A stretch of DNA of 64,000 bases from Ophioderma brevispina (GCA_023653785.1 JAMKCH010005340.1:62001-126000), one strand, 5' to 3'. Positions 24,771 through 36,622 are shown, counted from the first letter of the stretch. Notes: generated by a model not told the origin, from the letters alone. Program-made: numbers and translations.

Positions 24771-26557
24771 TTGTTATTACTGGTACATATATTCAATAAA
24801 TATAGTAATTTAGTACTGAGGCGGGACATTTTATAATGAACATGCCAAACGCGCTTAATGGTTCGTAATTCATAAAAATCAAGTTTTATCACTCTGCCAA
24901 TCGGCACATCATAGAAGGCACTTTAGTTTGCACTTTTTTTTTTTTAAATCACGAGCAATTTTGCAGGCAGTATATATTTTATGCCCATATCCAACAGCTT
25001 TTGTTGAAGTCCATAAAATTTTGGGTTATTAAGGACTACTTATCAATAAATAATGTTATTTCTCGGTTTGTTCCTATCGTCAGATGCGTAGTAACAAAGT
25101 GTCCTCTCCCCATTTTTAAATCAAAAGCTTCATTTCTTAGACGGCAGAATGTTCATTTTTTCGTTTTACGCAATCACATAGTTCAATTAAAAATTCTCAA
25201 CAACAATGTATTGGTGCATTTTGATTTGCTGAGAACAGTTTGAACTCTCAGCAGTTTTCTAGTTAATGGTGTATTGATATCGTAAGAAACTCAATGGGTG
25301 ACCCGATCATGGTCCGATTTTTCATCATGATGTTTTCTCCCTCACATGGAAGCATATCACCAAAAACCAAATTCTGGGTCAAATCGGTCCAGCCGTTTGG
25401 ATATTAGAAGCAACTAGAATTTCGCGGTTCTCGCTCACTATATTCAAAGAATATAAGGTATGGGCCGGTGCACACACACCTGGACTCCCGACCCCCACTG
25501 GACCCCCATCAGCTTCGACAGAACTTTGACTGGGGCTCAGCCCCCCCCCCTCATGTTGAAATCTTTCTACGCCTATATGTATGATGCTCATCGCCTGTGT
25601 GGAAGATGTTTCGACTTTCTCATTATTCCCACTTTGAGATAGGGTGCATCTGATCCGATTGCCTTAAGAAGGCCGATAAGTAGCATCCGATAAAAATACA
25701 ATCCCTACACGAGGCAGGACTTCAATCAATTGTTTTGGTGCAGCTTCCTAACATTAATTTTGAAAGTCTCTTTTTTAAAAGTTGGATGTTTTTTAAATTA
25801 ATCTATTTTAAAAAATAAGAAAGTGAAAACATTCTTTCACACAGGCGAAATTGAGGATATACAATGTTGTGGAAGTCCAAATGGAAGACCTTGTGCTGGT
25901 ACTAAAATTCGCAATTGTTAACTGTCCGTTGTATCAAGAATGGACACGAATAAAAAAGGAAAGAACGAGATCACACACGGATGGTTGCGCGTTAATTGTT
26001 GAATAACAAGGCGATACCAATTCGGGGATATATACAAAAACAGCTTGACAACATGTGTTTGCGCTTTATGGTGATAAAAAGAACACCATCTGAATAATAT
26101 CGTTGTTTTATGGCCATTTACCAAAGTGACCAAAAGTAAATGCAGGTAATTTTTTGAACTTTCAATTTAATATAGGATTCATTTAATTAAGTGGTATCCA
26201 GTAATAATAGTTTTAAAACAAATCAACCTTATGACAAGTCTGCTCTTGCGTGATAGGAAGCGAGCGAGTATTAAATAGTAAATTACATGCAGCTGCTATC
26301 TTACGGGGAAATATGTTACAAACATTTTGCCCTTCATGTATAAGCCCTACATTTCTAGGAACACCAGTCAAAGGATGTGGCAGCTTAAACATTCTTTAAA
26401 AAAAAAACACGGGACAACTTTGAAAGAACAGAAAATTGGATCTTGGCAGCAGAACCGAGTGATACTCCCATTTTAAAAATTTGTGTTCATAAAATTAGAT
26501 AATGAAACAATATTAGATCTCTCTTCTGGACTCCACCCCAACGCCTCGGTGTCAATT
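24771..26557. other. Unassigned sequence
   Basis: No gene is recognised. A short CCCCC-rich patch near 25485-25550 resembles eroded MITE ends but lacks a pair. Confidence 0.4.
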
Positions 26558-26730
26558 GAACTGAGAGTCCTCCGTGACAAAAGTGTCCTAGCTACCATGA
26601 CAACATATATCTTGGAGGCGAAGCTATGGGTACAGTGCTGAAACAAAGATGCATACAACACAATGGAAACACAAATAGGGAGGAGGTAGGACCACTCAGT
26701 CACACGGACACTAATTTCATGACACCGGCC
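26558..26730 (+). repeat. Dispersed repeat D, copy 1
   Basis: This segment matches 45461-45648: 'ctgagagtc', 'aaaagtgtcct', 'gaggc(g)aagctatgggtac', 'agtgctgaaaca', 'acacaatggaaa', 'cactcagtcacacgga'. The same minus-strand phrase, '...FQHCTHS', can be read from both copies, but frames around it differ, so coding is not supported. A hAT MITE is inserted at its right edge. Confidence 0.75.
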
Positions 26731-26985
26731 CAGTGGCGGCGCCAAGGGGGCATGGGAGGCTTCCCCCCAATTTTGTCTTGCCCCCCCTAGTTGCCCCCCC
26801 CCCCGGCGGCCGAAAGAAAAAAGAAAAATGAGGGATTTTTTGGCAAAAAATTCGGCGATTTGGGGCCAAAAAGTCACCAAATTATTGATACTTCCCCCCA
26901 GAATGTCACTTTTGCCCCCCCCCCCAAATCAATTTGCCCTCCGTTTGACCCCCCCCCCCAGAAAAAAGGTCTGGCGCCGCCACTG
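26731..26985. mobile_element. hAT-type MITE with intact target duplication
   Basis: The 255-bp element is bounded by perfect 14-bp inverted repeats, CAGTGGCGGCGCCA at 26731-26744 and its complement at 26972-26985. It is flanked by an identical 8-bp direct repeat, CACCGGCC, at 26723-26730 and 26986-26993. An 8-bp duplication and CAGTG ends are the hallmarks of the hAT superfamily. The interior is rich in C runs and has no transposase. The open frames across it are C/G-rich artefacts. Intact ends and duplication suggest a fairly recent insertion. Confidence 0.93.
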
Positions 26986-27088
26986 CACCGGCCGCGACCC
27001 ATAATTTGAGTGATATGTTAAGCCAACAGTTTTATCTTTATTAAGCCAGATGCGTTAAATGTTATGATGGCTGTGTAAAGTTGTGTTT

Positions 27089-27226
27089 TTAGATGGAAGA
27101 CCCACTGTAAGTCACTCTAACGCGAACTGTCGGTTTCAGATACGTGAGAAATACAGCTCTTCGAATTTCTTCAAGGTTGTTTGAAAACACTTTCTCAATT
27201 CTGACCACCTCCTCTGCATCCTGTTT
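27089..27226 (-). CDS. Possible terminal exon of an unknown host gene
   Basis: On the minus strand, an acceptor-like 'gacgtctag' is followed by 45 open codons and a TAA stop. The product begins KQDAEEVVRIEKVF, continues through EEIRRAVFLTYL and ends VTYSGSSI. Its balanced mix of acidic, basic and hydrophobic residues differs from the Phe/Lys/Asn/Ile-rich translations of nearby noncoding DNA. The frame has a stop exactly at the proposed acceptor, as expected if the exon begins there. The polypyrimidine tract is weak. I do not recognise the family, and upstream exons, which would lie at higher coordinates, were not identified with confidence. Confidence 0.35.
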   Translation of the reverse strand, partial: KQDAEEVVRIEKVFSNNLEEIRRAVFLTYLKPTVRVRVTYSGSSI

Positions 27227-30200
27227 CTAGACGTCTATTCAAGATGAAATGTATTTTAGATTGCCCCTATTTAACACCTTATAAAAGACGAAAAGTCCGA
27301 TCTTCAGCCGCCAGCAGAGCCCATGGCACGTTCGCGTCATAGCCTATATACAAAAATGACTATTTTCATGTCATTTACGGGGTCGTGTGGATCTATACAT
27401 CATAAGAGCGCCCATTAATTAAATCAGAACTAGCAATCAAATCAAGAAGAAACTTTCCAACTGATGAGCTGGTATCAAGTCTAAAATAGCAAAACAACAC
27501 GCAAAGACATTCCCAAACTTTTATAGACCTTCAACAATGTGCATTTTTATGCGATTGTGGCAAAACTATTAAACAAGGTAAGATCCATATCACTTTAAGA
27601 AATTTGATATAGTGAGTGGAAGTGAAGGAATTAATCAATGAACTGAACGTGAGAATAAATGGAGAAAAATGTACAATTAAAAGAATGATTTATTTGCAGT
27701 ATGTTAGCTTTACTGGCGTCCAAAATGTCGAAAGTAAGCACGTAACAAACACCCCTATGTTCTAACTTCCTAAATATTTTTAACTACGAACCACATGAAT
27801 CAACGAAAACGTAGCTTTGTTCCAACCCCTAAACACCTTTAGCATGCGCATTCACTACTTATCAAAGTAAACAAACGCTTACTTTGAAACCATGCCATTT
27901 AGTTTAGTCATTATAGGCCCATATTTTTCCCCAAATTCGGAACGGGTATTTTCACGAGGAAATTCAAACAACATCTGAATGAAACTGATTAACAAAAGTT
28001 GATTCAAAATTGATTACGTTCACCTTTTCCGAATTTTATAGTCAGTTATAATCAAACTTATCAACTTTTGAGTTCAGTCTTCTTACTTCAAAAGTGCCAT
28101 TAAGCTCTGGGGAATATATCGATTGATTTACGATTTATAGTTCTGATTAGTTCAATTGTCTACACGATATGATTAGTTTTGTGCAAGATTAGTCACCCGT
28201 TCCAAGTAGGTTCGTTCATCATCACTTGGTCTGATCAAAGTATGGCCTGTTGTCCAAACTAAGACGCCTTGAAAACGCACAGAAAAATCATTGAGTCAAC
28301 CTGCCCGCTTCGAAGGTATAGCCCAAGAAACGCGGCGGTATAATGTTATAACCAATACCTTAAAAGCTCCAACGAATTGATATGCGTGTGATTACGAAGC
28401 GCTCGACTGCTATAATACAATCGCGCGATCTTGACTCTACCGCGCGACTGTTGTATATTCCATGACTGACTGCGTTGTGAACTCTCTGCCCCCAGTTATA
28501 GTTGAAATTTAATTATCTGAAACATGTTCTAGAAAATGAAACTTGCTTCCTTTTCAATGGAGGTTGGAAAGCGCAGTACGTCGTCCGCTGTTTTACCGTA
28601 TTATAGATAGGTTCTTACAATAATTCGAAATCAAACAAAAGACCACAGAAGGACATCACGGAAAGATCGCAACGCCCTATCGTGCGCTCTAAGAGTCGCA
28701 TAAATATGGCGCACATATTATGAGCCAGGTTTATTTGATGAGGGAATTTGTCTTTTTCGAGGCATGGCTTCATACAAGCAGCCAATTGAGCGGCATGTGA
28801 AGCATGGACTATGACATTGCCTTTTTCTCTGGTGTCTGATGTAGGCACTCGCATGCAGGTAATTCTTTATCATGCGTTGACGTGAAAAATGAATGATACG
28901 GTACCCATTATAAGCAAAGTAGTTGGCAATCTAGAAAAGGCATTCAGAATCAAGAAGGCTGATGCGTGGACTTTGAACCAAGTGGTTCCAATCCTTCATT
29001 TTCAGACTATTTTGGCACTTAAACCAACAAAACATATAAAAAATTTCCCCAAATTCAACAGGACTCCATTTCGCAGTAAAGCACTCTCTTTTCATCGTTC
29101 CCATGATCGATATGTGCAAAAAGGCCAAAACACCTAACCCTAAATACGCAAAACGTCATCATATGGCACCAACCATTGGCGTGTAATTAAATGCTCCATT
29201 TTGTATCTAAATATTTCTGACTGAAGATTTTGCGTGTCAGACAATTTCGTAAATTCAGGCTAAAAATTCAAATGGTGATTAGATTGCAAAATCTTTCTAA
29301 ACACTTTATGGGGTAAATTTGGAAACGCATTCTGTGGTGTTAAAGCTCAAAAGGTTTGATTTGACGCGATAAGTGCTAAAGAATTTGACGGATGTTTTTG
29401 GAAAATTTGAGTCTACTGAGGTTTTGAACATATTCACAGAAGTTCCATCGCCGTTTGGAACTTTTGGACAGTGCCAAACGGATATTTGGACCTCGACGGT
29501 TTATTCAAAGAGGTATACACAGTTACAAATGATACCTCTGGGACTTGTCAAATCTTATATAAATGATAGCTAGTTCCAAAGAGCAGTGGAATTAGTATAA
29601 AGAAAAGTGTTAAATCTCTAAACCACAGTTTTAATACGTGTGTAAAAATCGTATTTTTAACACGGGCCGCCTAAATGATAATTGCTTAATTTGCACGCTG
29701 GGCTGCTTGGCAATTTCTTTTTTATCGTTTATTTTGTGTTATATCGTGATAATTAAAACCTTATATTATGGTAGGTAGGTGGGCCAAGTAGGGATTAAAG
29801 CCATCTGGTGCTACGTGTGTGAAATAGACAGATGGATGCGTTTATAGAGGGAGGAGTGATGACGGAGCGAATCCACGTTAGGCAATTTAGCAAGCATCCA
29901 TCACCTATTTCATCTCAATGAGCTATCGGTCACTGGTCAGTACCGCGTGACAGGTGTTTCTAGCTTGATTATAATAAATAATGATATAATTTCCAACGCA
30001 TTTGTATGGGACAAATTCTTGAAATTGTTCATCGCTCACACATTCACTCCTTCATTCTTTTGCTATAAGTATATGCGTATAACGTACCATGCATACAGTA
30101 CTTCCCACTCGTCAATCGTCACCGTACGCGATCCTCTTCTGATGATCTTTTCTCTTTTTCTTCCTTTTTTTCAATTCAGCCTTGAACTAACACACTAATG

Positions 30201-31402
30201 AGCAACGTGCCAAATCTAGTGTAATTTCCAGCAAGATCCTTAATTTGGAAAATGTACTGGTATATAATTTCGTCGAATAGTATCATACAGGTACAATATA
30301 CTGCTGAAATTCATGGAAAACCTAAATCCAAGTGACCAGGAACGTTGAAATCAAGCAAAAACCACGAAATATATCTTGAACAACAACCATAAACCACACA
30401 AAACAAATTCCTAAACCTTAAAACCTAACCCTAACGTAACCATATAACCTTAGCTCTACCACCAAACCGTAACCCTAACCCCTTCGTCGTAACCCTGTAA
30501 TTTCCGATAATGGTTATGGTAGACACAAATCTTTAATGTTCTAAAACTTGGTACTAAACAATGCATCAACCACAATGCAATCTCACACGCACAAATCCTC
30601 CGCTTCAGCAAATATCTTTTTATCGCTTTATGTCTCCAATTTAGAAAGTCAGGTTCCACACCCACATTCACTTCACAAGTTCACAAGTACATTAAATAAT
30701 TAAATATTCATTTTTTTACTTTCATAGTGTGGTGGTTTGATGGGAGCCTAATAATAAGTGAAATGTCATTACCCAATTTACATGTTTGATCACCGCTTAA
30801 CCGGAACCAGTCAAAAAGCAAAGATGTCAATTAATAAAAATATGAACAACAACTGTTGAAAGATATGACTCAGCAATTTGTTATAACAACATGCGTTTCT
30901 TCTTGTGACAAAATTCCTGCAAATTACACGACATGTGTTGGTCTTTGACGTCCGACGCGCGTTTTGACCAGCGCCAAGTTTCATTCGTGCCCGGTGAGTC
31001 GGTCAAAACCTTTTCAGCTTCCCTGTTGCAGAACCATTGCTCTATGTCATTCTGGGTTCGTGAATTCCTCTGTAATAGTATTTCTAGAGTGTGTGGGAGT
31101 CCAGATTTCAATACCTTATGGCGGGTGCTGGATCGAACCATAAATTGTATGGCAAGCTAGCAGAAGAAATTCAAATAGCCTATAACGTTTTGTTCAGGTC
31201 ATATCACACCCAGACAAAGATAAAAACAGAAGAGCCGCCAGGCGTTCATTCGGCTGTTATTAGGCCTACTGAATTAAGATCTTCGCATTCTTATTGCAGG
31301 TGCAATGTGGTACCTTTGGATTGCCTAAACGCGGTGCATGAGCATGCGTGTGTGGTAGTTGGGAGAAGAGGAGGTATAGTGTTTCCCCACAATGAAATTC
31401 TT
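27227..31402. other. Unassigned sequence
   Basis: A 79-codon minus-strand frame at 28615-28854 and an 82-codon plus-strand frame at 28889-29137 are not recognised and lack supporting splice structure. Near 29637-29661 'GTGTAAAAATCG' and 'TATTTTTAACAC' form a short stem. Two acceptor-like 'TTGCAG' words lie near 31031 and 31300 without convincing exons. Near 30430-30490 a few CCTAACCC words occur. Confidence 0.4.
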
Positions 31403-31516
31403 CCATGCAATTTTGCACTGGTTGTCACAGAATTTAGTGACAAAAAGTACCTAAATTTGCAATTAAAGTACTTTTGTCACTATAAATTCTTGTGACAACC
31501 AGTGCAAAAATTTGTC
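31403..31516. repeat. Strong ~100-bp hairpin
   Basis: Arms at about 31411-31450 and 31468-31510 pair nearly completely: 'TTTTGCACTGGTTGTCACA' with 'TGTGACAACCAGTGCAAAA', then 'GTGACAAAAAGTAC' with 'GTACTTTTGTCAC'. They flank a 17-base loop, 'ctaaatttgcaattaaa'. Mismatches are few and confined to one- or two-base bulges. It could be a young foldback MITE or a hairpin-RNA precursor; the sequence alone does not decide. Confidence 0.8.
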
Positions 31517-32044
31517 TTGGAACTTCAGGAAGAACATTATATCTCCTATTTGGGGGGTATCATGCATGGCGGGGTAGAGGTGTAGGTGTGTGTCTGGGTG
31601 GTAGGGTAGATGGGGGCGCGGGTATAAGATGGTTATAGATGTGTTTAAGCCTTGTGAAGTGTAAGTTTAGTGCCTATACCACAGATCAGTATAAATGATT
31701 AACACACGTTCCAAATATTTATCTCACAACAAACGTTACCATTTACACTGGATCCAAAGACCAAATCCGGATTTTTGCGGCATAAGCGTTTGGGTTCAAA
31801 GACACGCGTAAAAACGACATGCCCGGCCTCCCAGTTCCACACTTGTTGGAAACACGTCATAACGGGGGAAGTATTAGAGTTCATAAAGAGGTTCATACTG
31901 CGGTTACAGCCCATTCCACTGCCAACCAGTATGTTTAAAATTGCCCGCAGCTACGTAACATATTCAAGAAAGACTCCAATGCTCATTTTGAAATACCTTT
32001 GAATAGGGAATAATTTGAAGACGCCTAGCTAAAATCCCTAGACG
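31517..32044. other. Unassigned sequence
   Basis: Overlapping frames on both strands near 31700-32000 are not recognised. Confidence 0.35.
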
Positions 32045-32715
32045 TGTCTGCAGTTCACGCGCGCGGCGAAGCATTAAACAGAACCGGAAAAGTTGTCTCG
32101 CGAAAAATTCAATACATGTATGTTATTAATTCCGGGATACATCAACGCAGACCTTCTAAAGTCGTGTACTACATCATGACCAAAACGAATCATTTTACCC
32201 CAGTGCGTAATTATTTGTAGAGCCACAATTAAAGCGCGCTCGACTTTTCTCATCTCAGATTGCAACCACTCAAACAGACTTCTACAACCTACTCTAATGA
32301 ATTGTGTCCGCCATTTCCCCGCCAACTAAAAAGGAGGATTCTTTCTCCCTTTTACAACTTCTATCTGTTTTCTTATAAATGTTCTTGTTATTTTATTGTC
32401 ACTATATGTTTACATGGAAGATCAGTCCTCTGAACTCGGGTTGTGCAAATCAAACAAGATGTTAGAGTTAATCGCTAGGCTCTCTTTTGTGAACAGGACG
32501 GCTTGAGAGAGTGGGAGGTTTCAAACCTACGTTTCAACCTAATCTTATTGAACTGAACTGGTATAACAACCTTCTATAAGTGGCTTCAATAAGAGGTTTT
32601 GACATTGTTTGCCCAAGTTCAAATGAACGGATATGAACTACATTATACAGCGACTTTTAATTATAGTTCATTATCAACTGTGTATAGCTATACAAAATAA
32701 ATCACAACAGTGAGG
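32045..32715. repeat. Dispersed repeat E, copy 1 (interrupted)
   Basis: Two blocks match 34295-34545. The first, at about 32050-32200, shares 'gttcacgcg', 'tctcgcgaaa', 'tcaatacatgt' and 'atgacc.aaaacgaat'. The second, at about 32626-32715, shares 'gaacgg.tatgaac', 'ttttaatt', 'ttcatta' and 'aaataaatc'. In copy 1 the blocks are separated by about 425 bp of unrelated sequence, absent from copy 2. Confidence 0.65.
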
Positions 32716-32734
32716 GACCCACATCACCATACCG

Positions 32735-32790
32735 TGATTCGAACCGAGGACCGTCACGCCCCATTCAGCAGTGAAGGCATAAATCATGTG
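32735..32790 (-). repeat. tRNA-like fragment, probably SINE head
   Basis: The reverse complement reads 'CGGTCCTCGGTTCGAATCACGG', a very good pol III B box in a T-arm setting, preceded by a weak A-box region. The acceptor stem does not close. It lies next to repeat E copy 1, and together they could be one SINE read on the minus strand. Confidence 0.4.
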
Positions 32791-32897
32791 GGTCATATCC
32801 TCCTGCGAGTGTCATGCACGTAATATGCATGTGTGTTGGCCTACACCATTAAATATGGGTTTTATAGGCTTTTAATTATTCATCCATGATTAGTGGA

Positions 32898-34026
32898 TAA
32901 CACGTGTGTCCCAAAAAAAAAACGAAACAATTGTGACAGGGCTATAAGTTTTGAACACAAGCATGTGAATTATTTCTTCTTTGTTGTAAGGTAGGATGGT
33001 ACTGTTAGCTAATACCCCTGAAAGTTCATAAAGGTAGGGTTAATATTTTTTAAGATATGACCCCAAGAAAACAAGTACTTGCAGGACCCATTAACAAATG
33101 AGGCGCTCTTAACAACAAAAACGCCACTGTACGTTTTGCCACCCAGAACCACCAAATGAATCTCTAAGTCAACACCGTTTTCCCCTTTTTAAAAGATAGG
33201 TTGCTGCACAAATATTAACATTGAATGTTCCATGGTAATGATATTAACATTGAAGTTTCCATGGTACATAACAGTAAAAACATGCGTTTGAAACACACGA
33301 CCTGGAATAGAATTAGTGAAACTATTGATCAACAAACTATTCGTAATGTCCAAATAAGACTGCATGGATTAGAGCTAATCATTCCTTCATTTGGGACGGC
33401 ACACAAAGAGTTATTTAACCCAAAATTTAATGACAGAATGAATATAATAATATTGTTATTGAGTTGGTTGAAAAACTAGGTTGTTACTTTAATTAAAGTT
33501 GAGGGAATGGAACATGTATTTTTAGTAAATAAGCAAGTTGCAGGCCCCAACCCACATTGATCATTTTATGTTGTAATGTGGAGTTTTTCTAGGACTTAGT
33601 CATAGTTTTATAATCTTCTTGAAAACATATTTATCACCAATAATTAAATGTTTTAATTAATGTTTTATTATTATCAGTGAAAATAATAATTAGTAAATGC
33701 AGTCATTGACCCAGTAAGTTGTTCTGACAAGAAATTGGGCAAGTACATGTTGATTGCAATCAATATTGTATTTGCCATTTTCTTTTCTTACATTGCAGTC
33801 TTGTGGTTAACCAGCACCTCATTTGTAAAACGGGTTATGCGGGTTACTTGACTGTTGCGGTCATCATTCTTAAAAACTATTGGTCCTACCTTTATGAACT
33901 TTTCAGGAATATTAGCTAACAGTCCCATCTTACCTTGCAAAAAGAATACGTAGAGTCACGTGCTTTTTGTTCAAAACGTATGGCGCCTGCGACCAGCGTG
34001 TTGCGTTTTTTTTGGGACACACGGTA
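32898..34026. mobile_element. Long-inverted-repeat MITE-like element, copy B (complete)
   Basis: The ~1.13-kb element is bounded by 'TAACACGTGTGTCCCAAAA' and the complement of 'TTTTGGGACACACGGTA'. The inverted repeats extend about 210 bp inward with gaps: 'gttgtaaggta', 'actgttagctaat', 'cctgaaa.gttcataaagg' and 'acaaatgaggcgct' recur inverted near the other end. TA at each edge is consistent with a Tc1/mariner-type target, but this is inference. The interior has no transposase. Copy A (5859-6835) matches in the opposite orientation. Confidence 0.85.
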
Positions 34027-34294
34027 TGTCTTGTCGCAAAAAGTTTGATTAAGTACAAACCAACAGTTATCAGTTAGTCGAAGTAAACAAGCAACCAATA
34101 CAAGTTAACGTCGCCTCGCCTCTTTTTTGGAGCCGCCGCTGATTTTCTATTATTGTATGATTTTCAGTTCATAACTTAAGAAAGACTTCAAAAGTTGAGA
34201 TGTTTCCAACAGATTGCTTTAGAGAACAAGCATTACTTTCATACATACCTGACAGTAAAAAAAAAAAAAAAAAAAAAATTTCCTAGGACGAAGG
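34027..34294. other. Unassigned spacer with poly-A run
   Basis: A 21-base A run lies near 34257-34278 just before repeat E copy 2 and could be the tail of a retroposed sequence. Confidence 0.4.
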
Positions 34295-34545
34295 CTGCGT
34301 TCACGCGGTTCAGGAGAGAAGCGATGTTTTAGCATTAACAGCCCGAGAGGGTCTCGCGAAATCAATACATGTTATTTTATTTAAAAAGGTATACAAAAAC
34401 GCGACATTCAAAAGTCTGTGTACTAGATAATGACCCAAAACGAATTCAGTGTCCATATGAACGGTATGAACCACAGTGATTTTTAATTCTAATTCATTAA
34501 TACGATTATTGGGTATGTATATAAAAAACAAAATAAATCCCACAA
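34295..34545. repeat. Dispersed repeat E, copy 2
   Basis: This is the uninterrupted version of the repeat at 32045-32715. It contains both blocks back to back and begins just after a poly-A run. Confidence 0.65.
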
Positions 34546-35640
34546 ATATAATAAATTTTTTCTACATATGACCGCCGAAATTTGACCAATTTTTTTGGCA
34601 AAGATTGCCGAAATGTAAACATAATCATGTCTACACATACACATGATTTGCTTAATTTTCGGACAACATTTTACGATATAATTTTGATATCGAATTTGGG
34701 TTATAAAAAGGAGCCATTCTTAAAGTTTCGACAGTATGTCACTGACGGATGAGATGAATGGACAAAACCGACCCTAGGACTTTACCTGTTTTCTTCCCCC
34801 ACTTACAAAAAACGAACAAACTACCCTATCCGTTTTAACAGCGCAATCCGCGGTGCTTTTACTCACTCAAGTTAGATCCCTCCGATGCTATTTATTATGA
34901 CATATTTCATTCCAGTTTACAGTAGGCCATACTACAGAAAAAAAACCGATTTATGTCTATCTAAGGACCGTAATATTCAGAAAGTTAAAACTGCACGGGT
35001 AAATTATTCATGTTCTTGCTGTATGACTACGGAAATATTAGTAAAAACTGACACTTAAACATGCTTACCGACATAAAGCTACGACATGTCATCATTCTTG
35101 TTTGTCATTAGCGTCTAAACCACGTAGGTCAATACACGGATTTAAAACCCTTAGTCATATTTCATCTTCCTTTCAAAATCATGTCTGATAAGTTCAAAAT
35201 TAGACGTACTAAAGGGCAAGTGTAGCAAATATATAGGCCCCTAAACACTGTACAAAACTGTTTTTATAGGGAGGAAAGATTTTTATAAAAACATACTTGC
35301 CATCATTTTATATATTATACCTGGGTAGGATTTTATTGTCTTCTTTTTGGAAATCTTGAAAGCAATGAAAAATCCTGAAAAAAAAAAAACACCGTGAAAA
35401 TGGGCTAACTCGAAATGCATGGGGCTGAAGAAATAAAATAGCGAAAATATTTTACCGTGTATATTGCTTTTGGAAGAGTTCCATGTGTAAACCTTTTTAA
35501 ATCTCCAGGAAACATTAATTTTTAATTTACGGCCTTACACTAACAAATACCCTAACCGTAAGGCCAAAAATAAAAAAAAGAATTTGTTACATTTGAACGT
35601 CTGGGCACTACTGCTTTCTTATACAGTGTTTATATATAAT
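34546..35640. other. Unassigned AT-rich sequence
   Basis: No gene or repeat family is recognised. Confidence 0.4.
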
Positions 35641-35726
35641 ATATATAGTATATATATATATTTATTGTCGGAGTTTGAAAATCATGGAACTATAACTATC
35701 TAAGGAATTATTATTATATATATATA

Positions 35727-35779
<53 letters not shown>

Positions 35780-35795
35780 ATATATATTATATATA

Positions 35796-35827
<32 letters not shown>
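35641..35827. repeat. (TA)n microsatellite cluster
   Basis: Long TA runs are broken by a few TTA/ATT interruptions, mainly at 35715-35827. An 88-codon minus-strand frame across it is a repeat artefact. Confidence 0.95.
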
Positions 35828-36000
35828 TTTATGATTAAGATTGCACACACGTTCGGCCTGCTATTGTTCATAATTAACAAGTTCGTAACCTGGTCCAAGG
35901 TTTTAGGGTCATTTACATATTTCTCCACAATCTATATGAAAGTACGTTGGCGGGTCATTGTTCCGACTCTAATAATGTAGATGCGAAAAAAATAACATAT

Positions 36001-36030
36001 GTGAACTATAATTGGCTAAATATAGTTCAC
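36001..36030. repeat. Short perfect stem-loop
   Basis: GTGAACTATA and TATAGTTCAC are exact 10-bp arms around a 10-base loop. Confidence 0.7.
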
Positions 36031-36306
36031 AGAATAAGCCTCGAACATTATCGCGCTATTTGATTATTATTATTCGACAATGAGCCTCATGATCATGATG
36101 ATGAACTGTCGGTTTAACTACATAAGCCTCGTGCACTTTGCACTGTTTATTTATGCGATATTTCCGTAGTCTAATTCTATGAAGGCAGGAACAAGATCGG
36201 AAAAAAGAAACACACTCCGGAAGATAACGGATATGCACATGTTATTGTTATATGTATATACATGTATTGCAATATAATGTTTCTATATTTTTGAAGTCTA
36301 AACATC

Positions 36307-36563
36307 TTTAAAAGGTGCAACGAGAGATTTCGAGGCATCTGTATTTTCTGCCATATGTAGTGGTTTCATATAGATAAGACACTCAATAGGTCTCTTACCT
36401 TTTATTTGGCTTCGGAAATGTCTTAAAAGTGAAAACAAATGGTGATTTTATATGCTTATATTTCAATATAAAACAAGGCAGAATTTCCTATTTGCTCCTT
36501 TAGGAAATTAGAAATTTCAAAATGTTTGTACCAAAGAATAATTCTCAGCTTAATCCTTATGTG
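36307..36563 (+). mobile_element. TTAA-bounded MITE, copy 1 (right end lost)
   Basis: This segment aligns with the left ~255 bp of 53064-53420: 'TTAAAAGGTGCAACGAGAGA', 'tttcatatagat', 'cactcaatag', 'cttaccttttatttggct', 'aatgtcttaaaag', 'tatttgctcct' and 'ctcagcttaatcctt'. Homology stops exactly where a GT microsatellite begins, so the right third was lost or replaced. Confidence 0.82.
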
Positions 36564-36622
36564 TGTGTCTGTGTGTATGTGCGCGCGCGTGTGTGTGAGA
36601 GAGGTGTGTGTGTGTGTTTGCA
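36560..36622. repeat. (GT)n microsatellite
   Basis: GT runs with CG-containing interruptions. The frames on both strands across it are artefacts. Confidence 0.9.

Noticed and set aside
26791..27009. Pro-rich frame, and the minus-strand frame of 135 codons over 26473-26880
   Set aside because: Both cross the boundary between repeat D and the hAT MITE; composition comes from C runs.
30425..30490. Telomere-like CCCTAA words
   Set aside because: Only isolated units in degenerate CCTAACC-rich sequence; too few for an interstitial telomere array.
35662..35928. Tyr/Ile-rich minus-strand frame
   Set aside because: Translation of a TA microsatellite.
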